Positions 12,511 to 26,281 are shown, counted from the stretch's first letter. The stretch is DNA of 64,000 nucleotides from Helicostylum pulchrum (GCA_025677825.1 JAIXMO010000005.1:496001-560000), one strand, 5' to 3'. Made by a program: numbers and translations. The notes: generated by a model not told the origin, from the letters alone.

Positions 12511-15277
12511 AGTTACGCTTTTTTGGTTTCATCACCATGTTAACCATACACGGAATATTTTGTTCAGAGAGAAAAAGTAGACTGTACAGTACATGACCAG
12601 AGCATCATACTTTGGGCTGGGAAGAGCTCATATATCTCGCACATCACAACACTCCAATATTTTATCCCCTAGTTGATTACATCTCACCAGGCGTACACAC
12701 TTACGATCCCCAAGCTAGTGAGTTATGCAGCTCAGGTCGAGACCTATTATATATATATTCATATACTATACCTGACAACCTATCCTTATTATGTAAGTTT
12801 ATGCTTTCGTACCAGTGACTCCTTTTTACAGACGTAGCAATCAAACCACCATGGCTTCACGAAAAGACACCTAGATGCAGACAATCTTTTTTCATCTTGA
12901 TTTCACCTTCAGATCCGGAACCACCTGTTTCCACTTACGATTTCTTGACATGGTTTTAAAAATCATAATTACACAACCCTCACCAAGGATCAGGGAACGC
13001 TGCCACCGATATTTACGACCAACTCAAGTTCTTTCTTACTGACCCAGTGTCGGCTATAAGAGGAAGAGCAAGAATACCAGCTTTTTTTCTTCCTTTTTTT
13101 TTCTTTTTCTTTTTTTTTCTCCATCAGAATTTATCTGTCAAAATTGTGTATCAAAATATTCTCTATCGGTCTAAGCAACCAGCACTGTCTATGTTTCTAT
13201 TCTATAGCTCAAAAAAATTGCTTGAAGAGGCAAAAAAGATATAAGAGATGGCAGAGATGCAAGAGATAGAATACATACAAAAGATGACATATATACACTA
13301 TATACAGGAAGTACAAGAGATGGTAGAGATACATCATATGCAAGAGATACCAGGGATAGAATATATACAAAAGATAAAATATATACAACTATATACAAGA
13401 GTTACCAGAGATGTCAGAGATGTAAGAGATGTCAGAGATACAATATACAGCAGATACAGCAGATACAAGAGATATAAGAGATGCCAGAGATAGAATATAT
13501 ACAATATGTACAATATGTACAGCAGGTACAACATATATAAGAGATACAATAGATATAATAGAAGTCTGAGATACAAGAGATATATAAGGAGAAACCGATA
13601 GAGAATAAGAAGTAGACAGAAGAGACAAGGGAATTTTTTTTTTTTTTTTTTTTTTTTTGGCCGGTATTCTTTAGAGTCCTCAAATAGAAGACACTTTCAC
13701 AGCAATTGGAACCTGAGAAGGAAATAAATCAAGGATCAAGCGAACCCATCACCAAGGATCAGATCAAGTAATTATAGTTAAAAAACCAGACGTCAAGAAA
13801 TCAGGGAAGCAAGCGGAACCATCACATCCAGTGAAACCAAGATTAGAGAGAAAGTCCACACCTAGGGCTTTCCAATTCATCACAGCAGAAATATCACCAC
13901 ATCAGTACGCCAGAGCCACCAGTACATCCACATAAACAAGTATTAAAAGGCGTCGGTCATCAGGAGTCTTACAGGGCCCAACCCGAATCGCGTACATTTT
14001 GTTAACTTGCGGTGGTGTGTACATACCTTGACTACCCTCAGAGATGTAACCAGCGGAGAAAAAGTGGCAAGGAGATGTTGCAGTGCACCCACCATACGGT
14101 GGACAGAGCATCAATTCACTACAAGGCTTCAAAGAGCACCCATTTCAGCATTTCAGATACCTTGCACCTCTGACAGTACTGGAACCAGTACCGGGATGAA
14201 AAAAACGGGTTATAATGAAACAACATTAATATACAATAGGATGAAGTAATATTAGTATACAGTAGGATAAAGTAAAACTTGTATAAATACCCCTACCATG
14301 GGTTAAAAAAAACCCTCCAGTTTGAAGATTTGAATAGAGATCAGCCATTAAAGTATGTGCAGTAGAAACCATAGTAATAGTGTATAACAAAGCGGATATC
14401 AGTATAACAAAGTGATTACCAGTACTAGATATGGTTATTTCCAAGTAACATATCATAAAAGGCTTGCTTGACAAGTATAATGAAATAGCCATTTGTAAGT
14501 TTAACAAAAGACGTGAGAAAAAAAAGAATGAGTTCTTTTGTTTACTCTTTTGGTGATTTAAAACCTTCTGCGTCATACGTATAAGCCAAAGTGACTTTTT
14601 TTTCGTATTTGTGAATGCAATGCTTCATACTTAAAAAAAGAGCCATACTCATGTGCAGCATTCATGTAAAACTGCTTTTTTTTTTTTCAAAAGGAGATTC
14701 AACTGGCTTGGTCTCACAGTAATACAAAGTATTCTGCTTTGGGTTAAAAAACATAATGTTGAGTAAGTAATATATAAAAAAGACTCTGATATGGAGTCAA
14801 GAAAGCGAGATATGTCATCTTGGGTAGAGCTAACCTCTACCTGTTAATAGAAGAGATATATTTCTTTATAAACAAACTTACTATTTAACCATGTTAATGA
14901 TTCAAAAGTATATAACGCAGACTCTTAGTTTTAGGGCTAACGCTGTCCAATGTCTAATACCTAACATGCCGTATTAAAGCAAAGTCATATCAACTGTAAT
15001 TAATTTGAAACTATAGAACTATAGCTAAACTTTCAGTAAAAGAATAACCGCCATTTTCTAGAGCCAAATAGCCGTAATTCGATAAATTAAATACGAATGA
15101 CAACGATAACATATTTTTCACTCTGCATTAATTCAAAAACTAGATAATGCCTTAATATTTATGCTGTTACGTATTTTACCCTCTTAATGCGTTCCAAACG
15201 TGACCGGATATAGTGCAACAAAAAACTTTTTGACATGAAAATAAAATAAAATCCTTCTTCCCCTCTTATCAAATAAT
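12511..15277. other. Gene-poor region, possible decayed element
   Basis: No intact gene was recognised over 2.8 kb. Short open frames (for example 12612-12818 and 13902-14132 on the minus strand) read like non-coding or heavily decayed sequence. Contents are a long pyrimidine run (13081-13121), the purine-rich minisatellite at 13240-13620, a T21 tract at 13636-13658, and two tandem 26-bp units near 14225-14275. Base composition at 12600-14200 is less AT-rich than the flanks. That would suit an old inserted element, but I could not identify gag, pol or transposase motifs. Confidence 0.5.
13240..13620. repeat. Degenerate purine-rich minisatellite
   Basis: About 380 bp built from imperfect units such as AGAGATACAAGAGATATAAG with irregular spacing. 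Because the units keep a triplet rhythm, open frames appear on both strands, giving low-complexity Tyr/Leu/Ser- or Arg/Tyr-rich translations. These are artefacts of the repeat. Confidence 0.8.
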
Positions 15278-17022
15278 ATGCGACAAAAAACAGATGATGT
15301 TAAAAGTAACGTGTCTAATCAAGTTATGAAAAGAGGTAGACCAAGGACAAGAGCCTCTATTAAGCAAGAAACTGAAGACACTAAAGAATCTTTGAAATGC
15401 GCTTTGTACTCGCCAGCGAAAATAGAAGCGCCTTCTTTAGAGATTAGCGAGTATGAAAGTAGTAAGTGTTGAAAAGAGAATATATGTATGGAAAGAGAGA
15501 GGGAGATACGGGCTTTTTTACGCAGCTTGATACTCATTATACATTTTTATCGACAGGCGTCAAAAATAAACACTGTAGTATATGTAACATCACTTTTAGA
15601 TTTGTAAGAACTTTTCTTGATCATGAACTTCACTCCCACAAAACTAAAGAGATACCGATTATCGACCTCAAAAACCTTTACTGTAATGTTTGCAACAAGA
15701 AATTTGTAACTACCTCATTATATCGCAGGCATATGGCCAAACTAAATAATATGCGTGTTCCACTTATCAGACCAAAACCGAACCCGTTGAAAACACCTGA
15801 TGCTAACGATCCAAACAATTACTGTTTGACATGTAACTTTATATTCAAAGGGCGAGCCAGCTACCGTGGTCATTTGGTTAATATTCATCATATGTCGAAT
15901 CTTAGACGCAATCCAAAAAATATGAAGCCAACGATTGATATTTTAAGCTTGTATTGTGATGCTTGTAGATAAACTTATGATACCAAGAAATCTTATATAC
16001 AGCATTTAGTTAAATTTCACGGAATGGTTCTACCAGACGTTTACTCTGAACTGAGCAATTTTGACTCAAAAAGTCTTTATTGTAAAGTATGTGATGTAAA
16101 GTATAGAAACAATTTTCGGTTTATTACTCATTTACGAAAAACACATCATACAGCACTACCCTCTTTTCCTGAACTAACACCAAACATTAATGATAAGAGT
16201 AATTATTGCATTGCCTGCGATATGGCGCTTGCCAATAGAAATGTCTATTTACAGCATCTGTCTTCCGTTCATCCTGAGGAAACCGCCGAACTTTATCAAG
16301 GAATAGATTGTAAGAGCCCTAGTAAGGAAGACATTAGGCTTAAGAGATATTGCGCTGATTGTCACAAAGTTTTTCTGCGGAAATTTTTGTATAATGTTCA
16401 TTTGGATAAAATACACGGTATCAAGCCACTCAAGTATCTTCTAACTGCGGATGATCGAGATGTTAACTATTGTGCTTTATGCGATAAAACATATCTGAGA
16501 AAAGAAGTATACGGACGCCATATGATTCAAGTTCATAATACGCTTGTTACCAGGAGACCTATTAGAAATAGCAATATAGCGCCTGTTGTGGACTTTTTAA
16601 AAAAGTATTGTAACACTTGTGATAGAGTATATAAGTCATCAAAGTCCTATCGAAGTCATTTGTCTATATATCACCATGTAAATTTTGGTGGAGCTAAACC
16701 GTTGTCAACTCGTGTTAATCGTAATGAGCTACCTGATATTGATGAAATAAACAACGTTTGCACAGCCTGCGACAAAACATACAGTAGTAGAGAAACATAT
16801 AAAAGACATTTGTATAGTATTCATAGTACCACACTGCCTAAAGCGAGCCGTAAAGCACCGCAGATCAATCGCGATATTATTCCCGACATGAATGATCAAA
16901 ATAACCGTTGTGCCTCTTGCAATAGAACTTACTCGAATAGAAACGTTTATAAGCGTCACTTGGCAGCAGTACACGATACGGAAAGAAAAAAAAATATTAA
17001 ACAAGAAACTTCAAATATTTGA
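15278..17022 (+). pseudogene. Multi-C2H2 zinc-finger protein with one in-frame stop
   Basis: A putative DNA-binding protein with an N-terminal AT-hook-like motif (KRGRPRTR, residues 19-26) followed by eleven C2H2-type modules. One intron runs from about 15463 (GTAAGT) to about 15556. Each module reads (N/L)YC-x2-C-x12-H-x4-H and is joined by an unusually long linker of about 20-25 residues containing Pro, Asn and Asp. The second module has lost its last His. In the fourth module a single TAA (15970-15972) stands where other modules have Lys, Arg or similar (C-D-A-C-R-stop-T-Y). The same frame then continues for seven more complete modules to a normal stop. A single base change, a sequencing error or readthrough could explain this. 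The finger pattern is certain; target and role are unknown. Confidence 0.75.
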
Positions 17023-17892
17023 TCTGTGCAAACAAACTGAGGGTTTTTGTTAGTATATACTAGACTGAAGAAAAACGTTATCCTTGTAAATAAACCTACT
17101 ATTAAACTATGCAACTAAAATTATTCGAAGGTATTTCTGCCCTTTTGTTCTTTAATATACTAGAAAATTAAATTCCTCTGCGATGACAAAAAGTTTTATG
17201 CGAAACAAAACTTTCCTCTTTTTTTCCCAAACATGAACAATAATATATATCTTTTTCGTCCCCCCCCCCCCGAAAGGCTCACACTTTTGAGTGGCGGTGC
17301 GATGGGTTTTTGTACTTCGCTGCCCTGTGTCGCTTGATTGCCATTACAGGGTAAAGTAAGAGATATACTTGGGACTTATTATTTTTTTCCTTTTTTTGTG
17401 ATTTTGACTTAATATACCGCACATTAAAAAGTTGTTTGAATGAGTCGTTTGTAAAATGCACGTCATGTTGATGTAAAATGTTTGTGCATACGATAAGAAA
17501 CACTAATAATTGCGCGTTTTAAAGTCATCTATAATACTCTGTGGTACGGACCTACTGATGATAAAAAAATCTAGGCACTCAGTACATCCCCCCTCTCGTT
17601 AAATCGTTTTTTTTTCTCGCTTTAAATTACAAATTACATCCTCTTCTTTCTTTTTAAGCAAAATAATACCCCTCCCCCTTCTCCCTTACCTCCTTCAGCA
17701 GTAAAAAAAAAAAAAACCACGACATATCTAAAAAAAAATAACTTTGTGCGACTTGATTTAATAAACCTGAGGTAATGCTCCTTGTAAAAAGAAAAAAATA
17801 TGTGGCACGTACCACCCTCTTTTTTGGGACCTCATATTTTGGGGGGAAGAGAGAGAGAGGGGAAAAAATAAATTATGTTGTAGTAAAGGGTA
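17023..17892. other. Intergenic between convergent genes
   Basis: 3' flanks of the zinc-finger gene and of the Rho GTPase gene on the opposite strand. It contains a C11 tract (about 17261-17271), several T and A runs and a GAGAGAGAGAG stretch near 17849. No gene was seen. Confidence 0.6.
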
Positions 17893-18758
17893 TTAAAGTA
17901 CGGTACAAAACTTTTGTTTTAAGCCACCTTTACCGTTTGTGATTGAATTAGCAGCCATGTGGATGACTTGGGAGATATTATGTTTTTGTTTAGCACTGCA
18001 TTCAATATATCGAGTATTAATTTTCTTTGCTAAACTTTCAGCCTATACAGATAGATAATTTTAGTTTTGCAGTCCATGGATTTTTTTAAATAAACTTACT
18101 TGTTCGACGGTAATAAGTTGTTGCCCATTCGTACTTAGTTCGGCTATACGCTGTCTATCATCTCTTAAATCACTTTTGGTACCAACTAATAAACGAGGTG
18201 TGTTGAACAAGAAATGATCCATTTCGGGAATCCACTACAAAAAAAAAAAAAACTTTAATTTTTTTTGGTAACCATAGATTATGTATAATTTTTTTTTTTT
18301 ACTCTGTCTTTCACGTTTTCAAATGATTGAATTTGATCAATAGCGAAACAAGCTAAAATTACATCTGTTTCAGGATAACAAAGTGGTCGAAGTCGGTCAT
18401 ATTCCTCTTGTCCTGCAGTGTCCCATAACGATAATTCAATTGATCTTCCTGACTCGAGTTCAATACGAACAATAGAGTTCTCAAATACAGTTGGAACATA
18501 ATCCTATATACACTTTCTTGTTATTAAAATTTTTTGAGGGTTTTTTTTTTACAAAAGGTGGAAAAGGGGGAGGGGGCGTTTACCTCTGGAAACTCATCAT
18601 ATTGAAACACGTGTAATAGACTGGTCTTTCCACAAAAACCGTCTCCTACAACAACCAATTTTTTACGGCTAAGCTATAGATAAATATATATTTAAGTAGG
18701 TTTTCTCGAGCCAAAAAAAAAAAAAAAAAAAAAGTTGGAATACACTTACTCTCACCAT
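17893..18758 (-). CDS. Rho-family small GTPase
   Basis: A prenylated molecular switch expected to control actin, cell polarity or wall synthesis at the plasma membrane. Exons 18758-18750, 18673-18584, 18503-18303, 18234-18100 and 18042-17893 join in frame to 194 residues. The P-loop is [11 protein letters not shown], switch I has YVPTVFEN, switch II has [15 protein letters not shown], and the base-recognition motifs are GTKSDL and CSAK. The Rho-type insert region is present in the [10 protein letters not shown] area and beyond. The C-terminus is a basic patch followed by CTVL, a CAAX box whose final Leu predicts geranylgeranylation. Its position among Rho1, Rho3 and Rho4 types is not clear: switch I resembles Rho1/Rho4, but the VRIELESG segment is unusual. 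The first coding exon is only nine bases. Confidence 0.93.
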
Positions 18759-19818
18759 GATAAATATATAAAAAATAAAATAAAAGAAAGAGGGAAAAAA
18801 TAAAAATGATTTGTCAACTGATCTATTTTATTACTTTTTATTTCTTGTATCACAAAGCACGCCTCTTTTTTTATATACTTATGATTTAATTCATTACAGA
18901 AACAAAGAGTATACCTTTTTTTTTTGCTTTTTCGTAAATGCTATATTTTCGAAAAAATAAAACTGTAGCAATACCTGTAAACAGAGTAAGAAAAAAAAAA
19001 AAGCCTTTCATGCCTTTTTTTTTCGTCAGGGACTACACTTTAGATTAAGTTTTCGGTCGCTAATCGAATTAGTCGTAATGCAAAAAATCTGGAGAAAAAC
19101 CCTAGATTTTATTTTCGCATAACTATGCAATTTCTGGGGCTGAGGACATGAGAGAACATTTCAGCTTTATTTTAAGCTGTGCCATACGATCAGGAGAATA
19201 CAAATAAATATTCCAATATCATCGATGAAGTGTAAGGCATAATCATTTGCTACTCTGAAAATCCTAAGCGTTCATTTATTTGCTCGCTAAAATCAATGGA
19301 TCTTAATCCATCAGAATATAAACAATACGACTTTAAGAAGAAGAAAAGCGATTTATTTATTTTTTGAAATAGTTAGCTCACGCAATCTATTTAACCATTT
19401 TTATACAAGTACATGTCTACAACTTGATATTACAACTTATTTTAACAAACCAAAAAGCGACGCATGTACCGCACATTTTTTTACCTGAAAGTGTAAATAG
19501 AACGTGTGCTAGAAATTGGTTAACTTGTGATTTATTTTTTGGAAAGCGGACTCACACACATGCGAGCAAATCTTAATCTCAAAAAGTGTTTAGATTGAGG
19601 TTTATAGCGTGTTCCAAATTTTGTTGGTTAGTGTCGGGAATTTCTTTTCTAGCCAATTGTTTTTAGAGTCAAAATCAACAAATTTGTTGATGTGACAACA
19701 GTAACTGAAACATACTCATAAAAAGGCGTTTTTTTTTTATGTTTATCAAATACTCTTTTTTTTCCCTTCTTTTTTTTTTTTTGAAGAAAAAATCCTTTTA
19801 CTAGAAGAACAAAAAAAA
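18759..19818. other. Divergent intergenic region between Rho and mtHsp70 genes
   Basis: A shared upstream region of about 1 kb. A CCAAT box (19653-19657) lies 166 bp before the Hsp70 start, and a long T-rich run (19759-19782) lies just upstream of the ATG. No convincing heat-shock element made of three alternating GAA/TTC units was found. No gene seen. Confidence 0.5.
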
Positions 19819-21918
<2,100 letters not shown>

Positions 21919-22008
21919 TTCTTTTCTTTTAAAACAAAAATAAAAAATGCTACAGTTATCGGATCCTTTTATATACGTTTTGTCATTAAATTAAAATTTT
22001 ATTATTAT

Positions 22009-22916
22009 TTAAGCGGTAATACCTTGGGTATTAGTATTAATAGTGGGTAAAGTAGTAGACTCATCAACAGTAGTAGGAGCATCATTCTCGTCATTAGTAA
22101 CAACGACAGTGGGTGCGTCTTGAGTATTATCCTTTGCAGACAATTCGTCAGTTTCAACCTTTTCAGCAGTAGCTGTAGCTTTGCCTTGCTTCTTTTCAGA
22201 CTTTTTTTTACTAAAGAAACCAGTAACACGACGAGACAATGGAGGAGAAGATGGTGTAACTTCTTCTGTTTGTTGATCTGTAGCAACAGCAGCAGTGGTT
22301 ACTACTTGATCTATTATTGTTTAGATTAAACTTTTTTTGTTTATTTTTAATATTACTTACCAGCCGATTCAGTCATTGGTTCTTTCTTAGTATTACCGAA
22401 GAGTTTGCTTAGCAATGATTGACGTTTGGCGTGATCACCTGTTGTCGTGGGCGTTTCTGCTGTTTTTACATTCTCATGCACGTCTTCATGCTCTACTACA
22501 TTCTCGTCTTCAGGCAATACAACAGGCTCTGACAATTCTTTAGTAGTACCAGTTTGCTATTTAAAAAATATATATTAAAATGGGTTTGTTTGTTTAATAG
22601 AAAGAGTAATGAGACTTACTTTAACTCTAGAAAGAAAGTTTCCAAAACCTTTTGATTTCTTATTTTCAATATCAGTTGTTGTTACTGCAGCAGCAGTTAT
22701 TACTTCTTCAGTATTAGTAGCAACATCTTTCTTTGTTCCCTTGTTGTTACCAAAACGATGATTGAAAATACTCTTTTTCTTGCTGATAGGCTTATCTTCA
22801 GACAACAACTCTTCTCCAGTAACAGCATCGTTGTGGGGTTCAACTTGTGTACTCAAGGTAGTAGGTTCTTCAGTAGCAACTTCTTTACCTTTGGATTCTG
22901 GTGCTGCAATAGTCAT
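22009..22916 (-). CDS. Disordered protein with four basic-amphipathic segments, function unknown
   Basis: I do not recognise this 264-residue protein. Exons 22916-22620, 22556-22361 and 22310-22009 join in frame. Most of it is Thr/Val/Glu/Asp-rich and predicted disordered. Four short Ser/Phe/Lys segments recur: KKKSIFNHRFGNNK, KSKGFGNFLSRVK, KRQSLLSKLFGNTKK and SRRVTGFFSKKKSEKK. Each mixes Lys/Arg with Phe/Leu in a way that could form a short amphipathic helix or bind membrane or a protein partner; that role is inference. The segments are spread over all three exons, the second one ending exon 1. There is no signal peptide or transmembrane helix. The 3' end converges with mtHsp70, stop codons about 90 bp apart. 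Confidence 0.8.
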
Positions 22917-23693
22917 TTTTTTTTTATTTTTTGGTGTGAGAAAAAAAGAAGGAAGAAAGAAAGTATAAATAAATAAAAAAGAGAGAAGAAAAAAGACAAA
23001 GCGCCTGTCTCCTTTGCATTTGTTTGTATCAAATGATTTGTGATGAAACAATCAATTGGTTTATGCAGTGTGTTAGAGCGTGTTTGCGTTAAGCCGTCAC
23101 TTGCGTATGTATTTAATAAAAACCTGTTTTATTTTTTCATTGTTGTACATTACATACTTAAAAAACAGAGGTTTGGGTTACGTTTGAGGAGGTTGCAGCA
23201 TAATTATTTACCCTATATTTTTTTTGTAAGCCACTAAAACACTTTAAGACTTTAACACGAGAAAAAAAAACCCCCCTTTTAACTAGTTTTTTTTTTCAAA
23301 CCCTAATTCCCTATAGATGATGTCTCCTGCTCGTTTTTCTAAAAATAAAGGAAATTTTATCCCCCAAGACTTGTACATCGAAGGCCATTAAATGCTGTCA
23401 ACAGAAATAAAACCGCAAAGAATTTGAAGGAAAATGAACACTACTGCAGAGATTCCCGTGTTGTAAAAAAATGTCGGCGCTATCCAATGTCTGAGCAGTC
23501 TTTCCCCTCTTTACAGAGTCTACGTAAGACCTTCCGTTACAAAATTAATTAATATTAGCAAGCAGTGTATTAAGTGCAGCTCTGTTTGGACTGATTGTAA
23601 AGTAAAAGTTGACTTTTACTTCAGCGCAAACATTTGGACTGAACCTTATTATACGCCACCTTTTTTTCTTCGTTACTGATCCCAACAAACTTC

Positions 23694-24570
23694 ATGCAAC
23701 TCGAAAGAATAGAGGCAAATATTTATTTCCCAGAAAACATTAATATCTGTAACAATGTCTGCTATACTTTACATGGCAGAGTATACTCAACTTCTGCAGG
23801 CGGTAGTCATTTTTTCACTATTTGTTATAAAGTAATCGACAACCAAAGCTTTCCTTGTTTTATTGACAATCTAAATAGCAACATTAGAATCATCACTTCC
23901 GACATGGAAAAAGCACACAAAATACTTCGAAAGTATCCAAAGACTATATATGCGTGCTACAAAAAAAAAAACGATAACAGCTTTTTTAACTTCTTTCCTC
24001 ACTCTCTCTCTTTCTGCTTACTTTATTTAAGTACTTTTTCTTCTTCGTTTTATTCTATTATTCTTTATCTTTTTTACTATCCATAAATATATATATATAT
24101 ATTTCATTTTTACTTCCAGATAAATGTGATATTTGGTGTTGGTCCTGAGCTGGTCGATGCTATGTTAACCGGATACAGACTGAGGCATAATCCAGATGTC
24201 GATACGATGAACAGGCTTGTAAAAAAGTATAAAAGACATTACGATTCTTGGCTACTACAACATAAGTACCGATATTCTTCGTAAGAGAGTTGGAATTGAA
24301 GATAGTCAGCAATACATCTACTAAGGTGCTGTTTCACCCACCATTCTCAGCGTTGCTAATGTCAATAATTACGGCATTCCAAGTGATCTATCACTATCCT
24401 CTATGCCTTCTAATTTCTCATCGCTTTTAATAGCTTCGCAGCAACAACAACAACAGCAACATATATTTCCACGTTATATTCAAAATACCGACAGTAATTA
24501 TTCGAACCACCAAAGGAATGTTTTACCCGTATTACTTAGTTACTCAAATACACTCACAGTATTATAACTA
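23694..24570 (+). pseudogene. Fragmentary gene remnant with a polyglutamine tract
   Basis: Three protein-like pieces lie in order but do not join without breaks. 23694-23970 reads as a folded-looking segment ending in a Lys-rich stretch (KILRKYPKTIYACYKKK). After a possible AG acceptor at 24118-24119 comes INVIFGVGPELVDAMLTGY and a basic stretch (RLVKKYKRHYDSW), running to a stop at 24282-24284. In another frame, a stop at 24322-24324 is followed by GAVSPTILSVANVNNYGIPS, Ser-rich sequence and seven Gln codons (from 24441). The pattern, a basic folded region then a Ser/Gln-rich tail, resembles a transcription factor, but I could not name a DNA-binding domain. Undetected introns are an alternative to decay. 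Confidence 0.35.
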
Positions 24571-24737
24571 ATTTAAACGCCAAAGCGACCAGTACATATT
24601 TCCTCCAGCTCACATCTTAGACAGCTACCCTTTATTAACTAAAAAATCGAATAACGCTCACCTGTCTATTGCCAGAACTAGGTCTTATAAGGGCTGTAGA
24701 AACAAAATATGCTCTGCATACAACCAAAGTGTCTTAA

Positions 24738-24928
24738 ATGTGGGAGTTGAAAACTTGAGGGAATATGGAACAAGGCTAAATGCAAGAACATTCTTACAGA
24801 ATAACACTCCATTACTGCGTTATGCTTTATTCTCTTCCAAAGACTTACAATCAACAAAACATATCACAAAATCAGGAAACGACTTTTTTGTGTGCTCCCA
24901 GGCATGTCACCCGAGTCTAAATGCGTAG
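24738..24928 (+). pseudogene. Orphan coding fragment, possible transposon remnant
   Basis: A 62-residue frame beginning NVGVENLREYGTRLNARTFL and containing QSTKHITKSGNDFFVC. It has protein-like composition but no upstream exon or start context. A similar STKHITKP segment occurs at 26251-26277, after the second copy of the 382-bp duplication, so both may come from one mobile-element family. I could not identify a catalytic motif. Confidence 0.35.
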
Positions 24929-25255
24929 ATACTTTATTAAAGAAATATATTTTTTTGTACAAAAGGAAAAAGACCGGCGGATCCATGGCTTTAAACAGAT
25001 TCACAGAAAAGTCGAATTTTACAGCTGATAATACTGTATTATCTATCCACGCAATTGTAGCGATGCCTTCATTTGTCATATGTTCCAAAAGTTAACTTCG
25101 TGCTATTATATAAACGGCTTATATTTCAACACTCCTTTATTACGGGAGGAAAACCTAAAAAAAAAAGTATATATTAATGCTATGACATATAAGAATTAAC
25201 GTAGACCGTATAAATACGGAGCTAGCATAGCGGTAAACTAGTTGAGCCATCCGAG

Positions 25256-25637
25256 ATGCAATCAAACAAATATTCAGTGGCTGATCTTCTCCTACTTAAT
25301 TCAGAGCACTTCCTATACTGGATGGGCTAAAGATATATGCTTTTTTTTTTTAAAAAAAAAAAGAGGATCAAATAGTATTCAACCATCAGTAGCCAAATAC
25401 AAGCAGCATTAGGCTGGACACAAGACCAAAAAGTTGCGTTTAAAAGGACAATGTCCAGTCATCCTTTTCAGCACTACCGTTTCCTATTCAATAACAAAAA
25501 AAAATTGTATTGATCCAACGCGATACCTTCAATGACCGGTTGTACTGGCATACAATAACCCAGGTCACTGTTTATACACTAGCAATGTATAAACGTACAG
25601 TAGCTGTCAACTTTCTTTTAAACCCATGTGAATACGA
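25256..25637 (+). repeat. 382-bp direct duplication, copy 1
   Basis: Nearly identical to 25830-26211. The only difference noticed is in the internal T/A tract (T11A11 here against T12A10 there). After 25637 the copies diverge abruptly (GATTGATTACAG here, GAGATTGAATGC there). The repeat opens with a short frame MQSNKYSVADLLLLN that reaches a stop after 24 codons. Its near-identity implies recent duplication or gene conversion. Confidence 0.9.
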
Positions 25638-25829
25638 TTGATTACAGCGACAAATGGCACAGCTTAATAAACCGCTATACCAACCCGTTACACGGTTTTG
25701 GTACTTCCTTTACAACTGCCATAGTTATCCTAGAGATAAATAGAAAGGAAAAAGAGAGTAATTAGATATCAAGGTAAAAACACATACACGCACAGATACA
25801 TACCTACAGATTTTTTCATCTCATTGCCA

Positions 25830-26211
25830 ATGCAATCAAACAAATATTCAGTGGCTGATCTTCTCCTACTTAATTCAGAGCACTTCCTATACTGGATGGG
25901 CTAAAGATATATGCTTTTTTTTTTTTAAAAAAAAAAGAGGATCAAATAGTATTCAACCATCAGTAGCCAAATACAAGCAGCATTAGGCTGGACACAAGAC
26001 CAAAAAGTTGCGTTTAAAAGGACAATGTCCAGTCATCCTTTTCAGCACTACCGTTTCCTATTCAATAACAAAAAAAAATTGTATTGATCCAACGCGATAC
26101 CTTCAATGACCGGTTGTACTGGCATACAATAACCCAGGTCACTGTTTATACACTAGCAATGTATAAACGTACAGTAGCTGTCAACTTTCTTTTAAACCCA
26201 TGTGAATACGA
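25830..26211 (+). repeat. 382-bp direct duplication, copy 2
   Basis: Second copy, 574 bp downstream of the first. Here an open frame (26084-26281) runs through the end of the repeat into unique sequence that ends KSTKHITKPT, whereas copy 1 breaks off early. Copy 2 therefore looks like the parental arrangement and copy 1 like the derived one. Confidence 0.9.
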
Positions 26212-26281
26212 GATTGAATGCACCGCTATAAAAATGTGTTCTGGTTATAAAAGCACGAAACACATTACTAAGCCTACATAA

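Larger units (their letters stand above)
22917..25255. other. Gene-poor region with coding fragments
   Basis: The first 200 bases are the promoter and leader of the minus-strand gene. From about 23694 to 24570 there are coding-like pieces in different frames, listed separately. A further fragment lies at 24738-24928. The rest is AT-rich and unassigned. Confidence 0.5.

Noticed and set aside
13334..13683. Several minus-strand Tyr/Leu/Ser-rich frames
   Set aside because: Products of the minisatellite; they overlap in different frames and have no complexity.
14800..14900. Possible tRNA-like stem around GTAGAGCTAACCTCTAC
   Set aside because: A single short stem; no cloverleaf, T-loop or acceptor stem could be drawn.
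19600..19818. Heat-shock element upstream of mtHsp70
   Set aside because: GAA and TTC triplets occur, but never as three correctly spaced inverted units; only a CCAAT box is credible.
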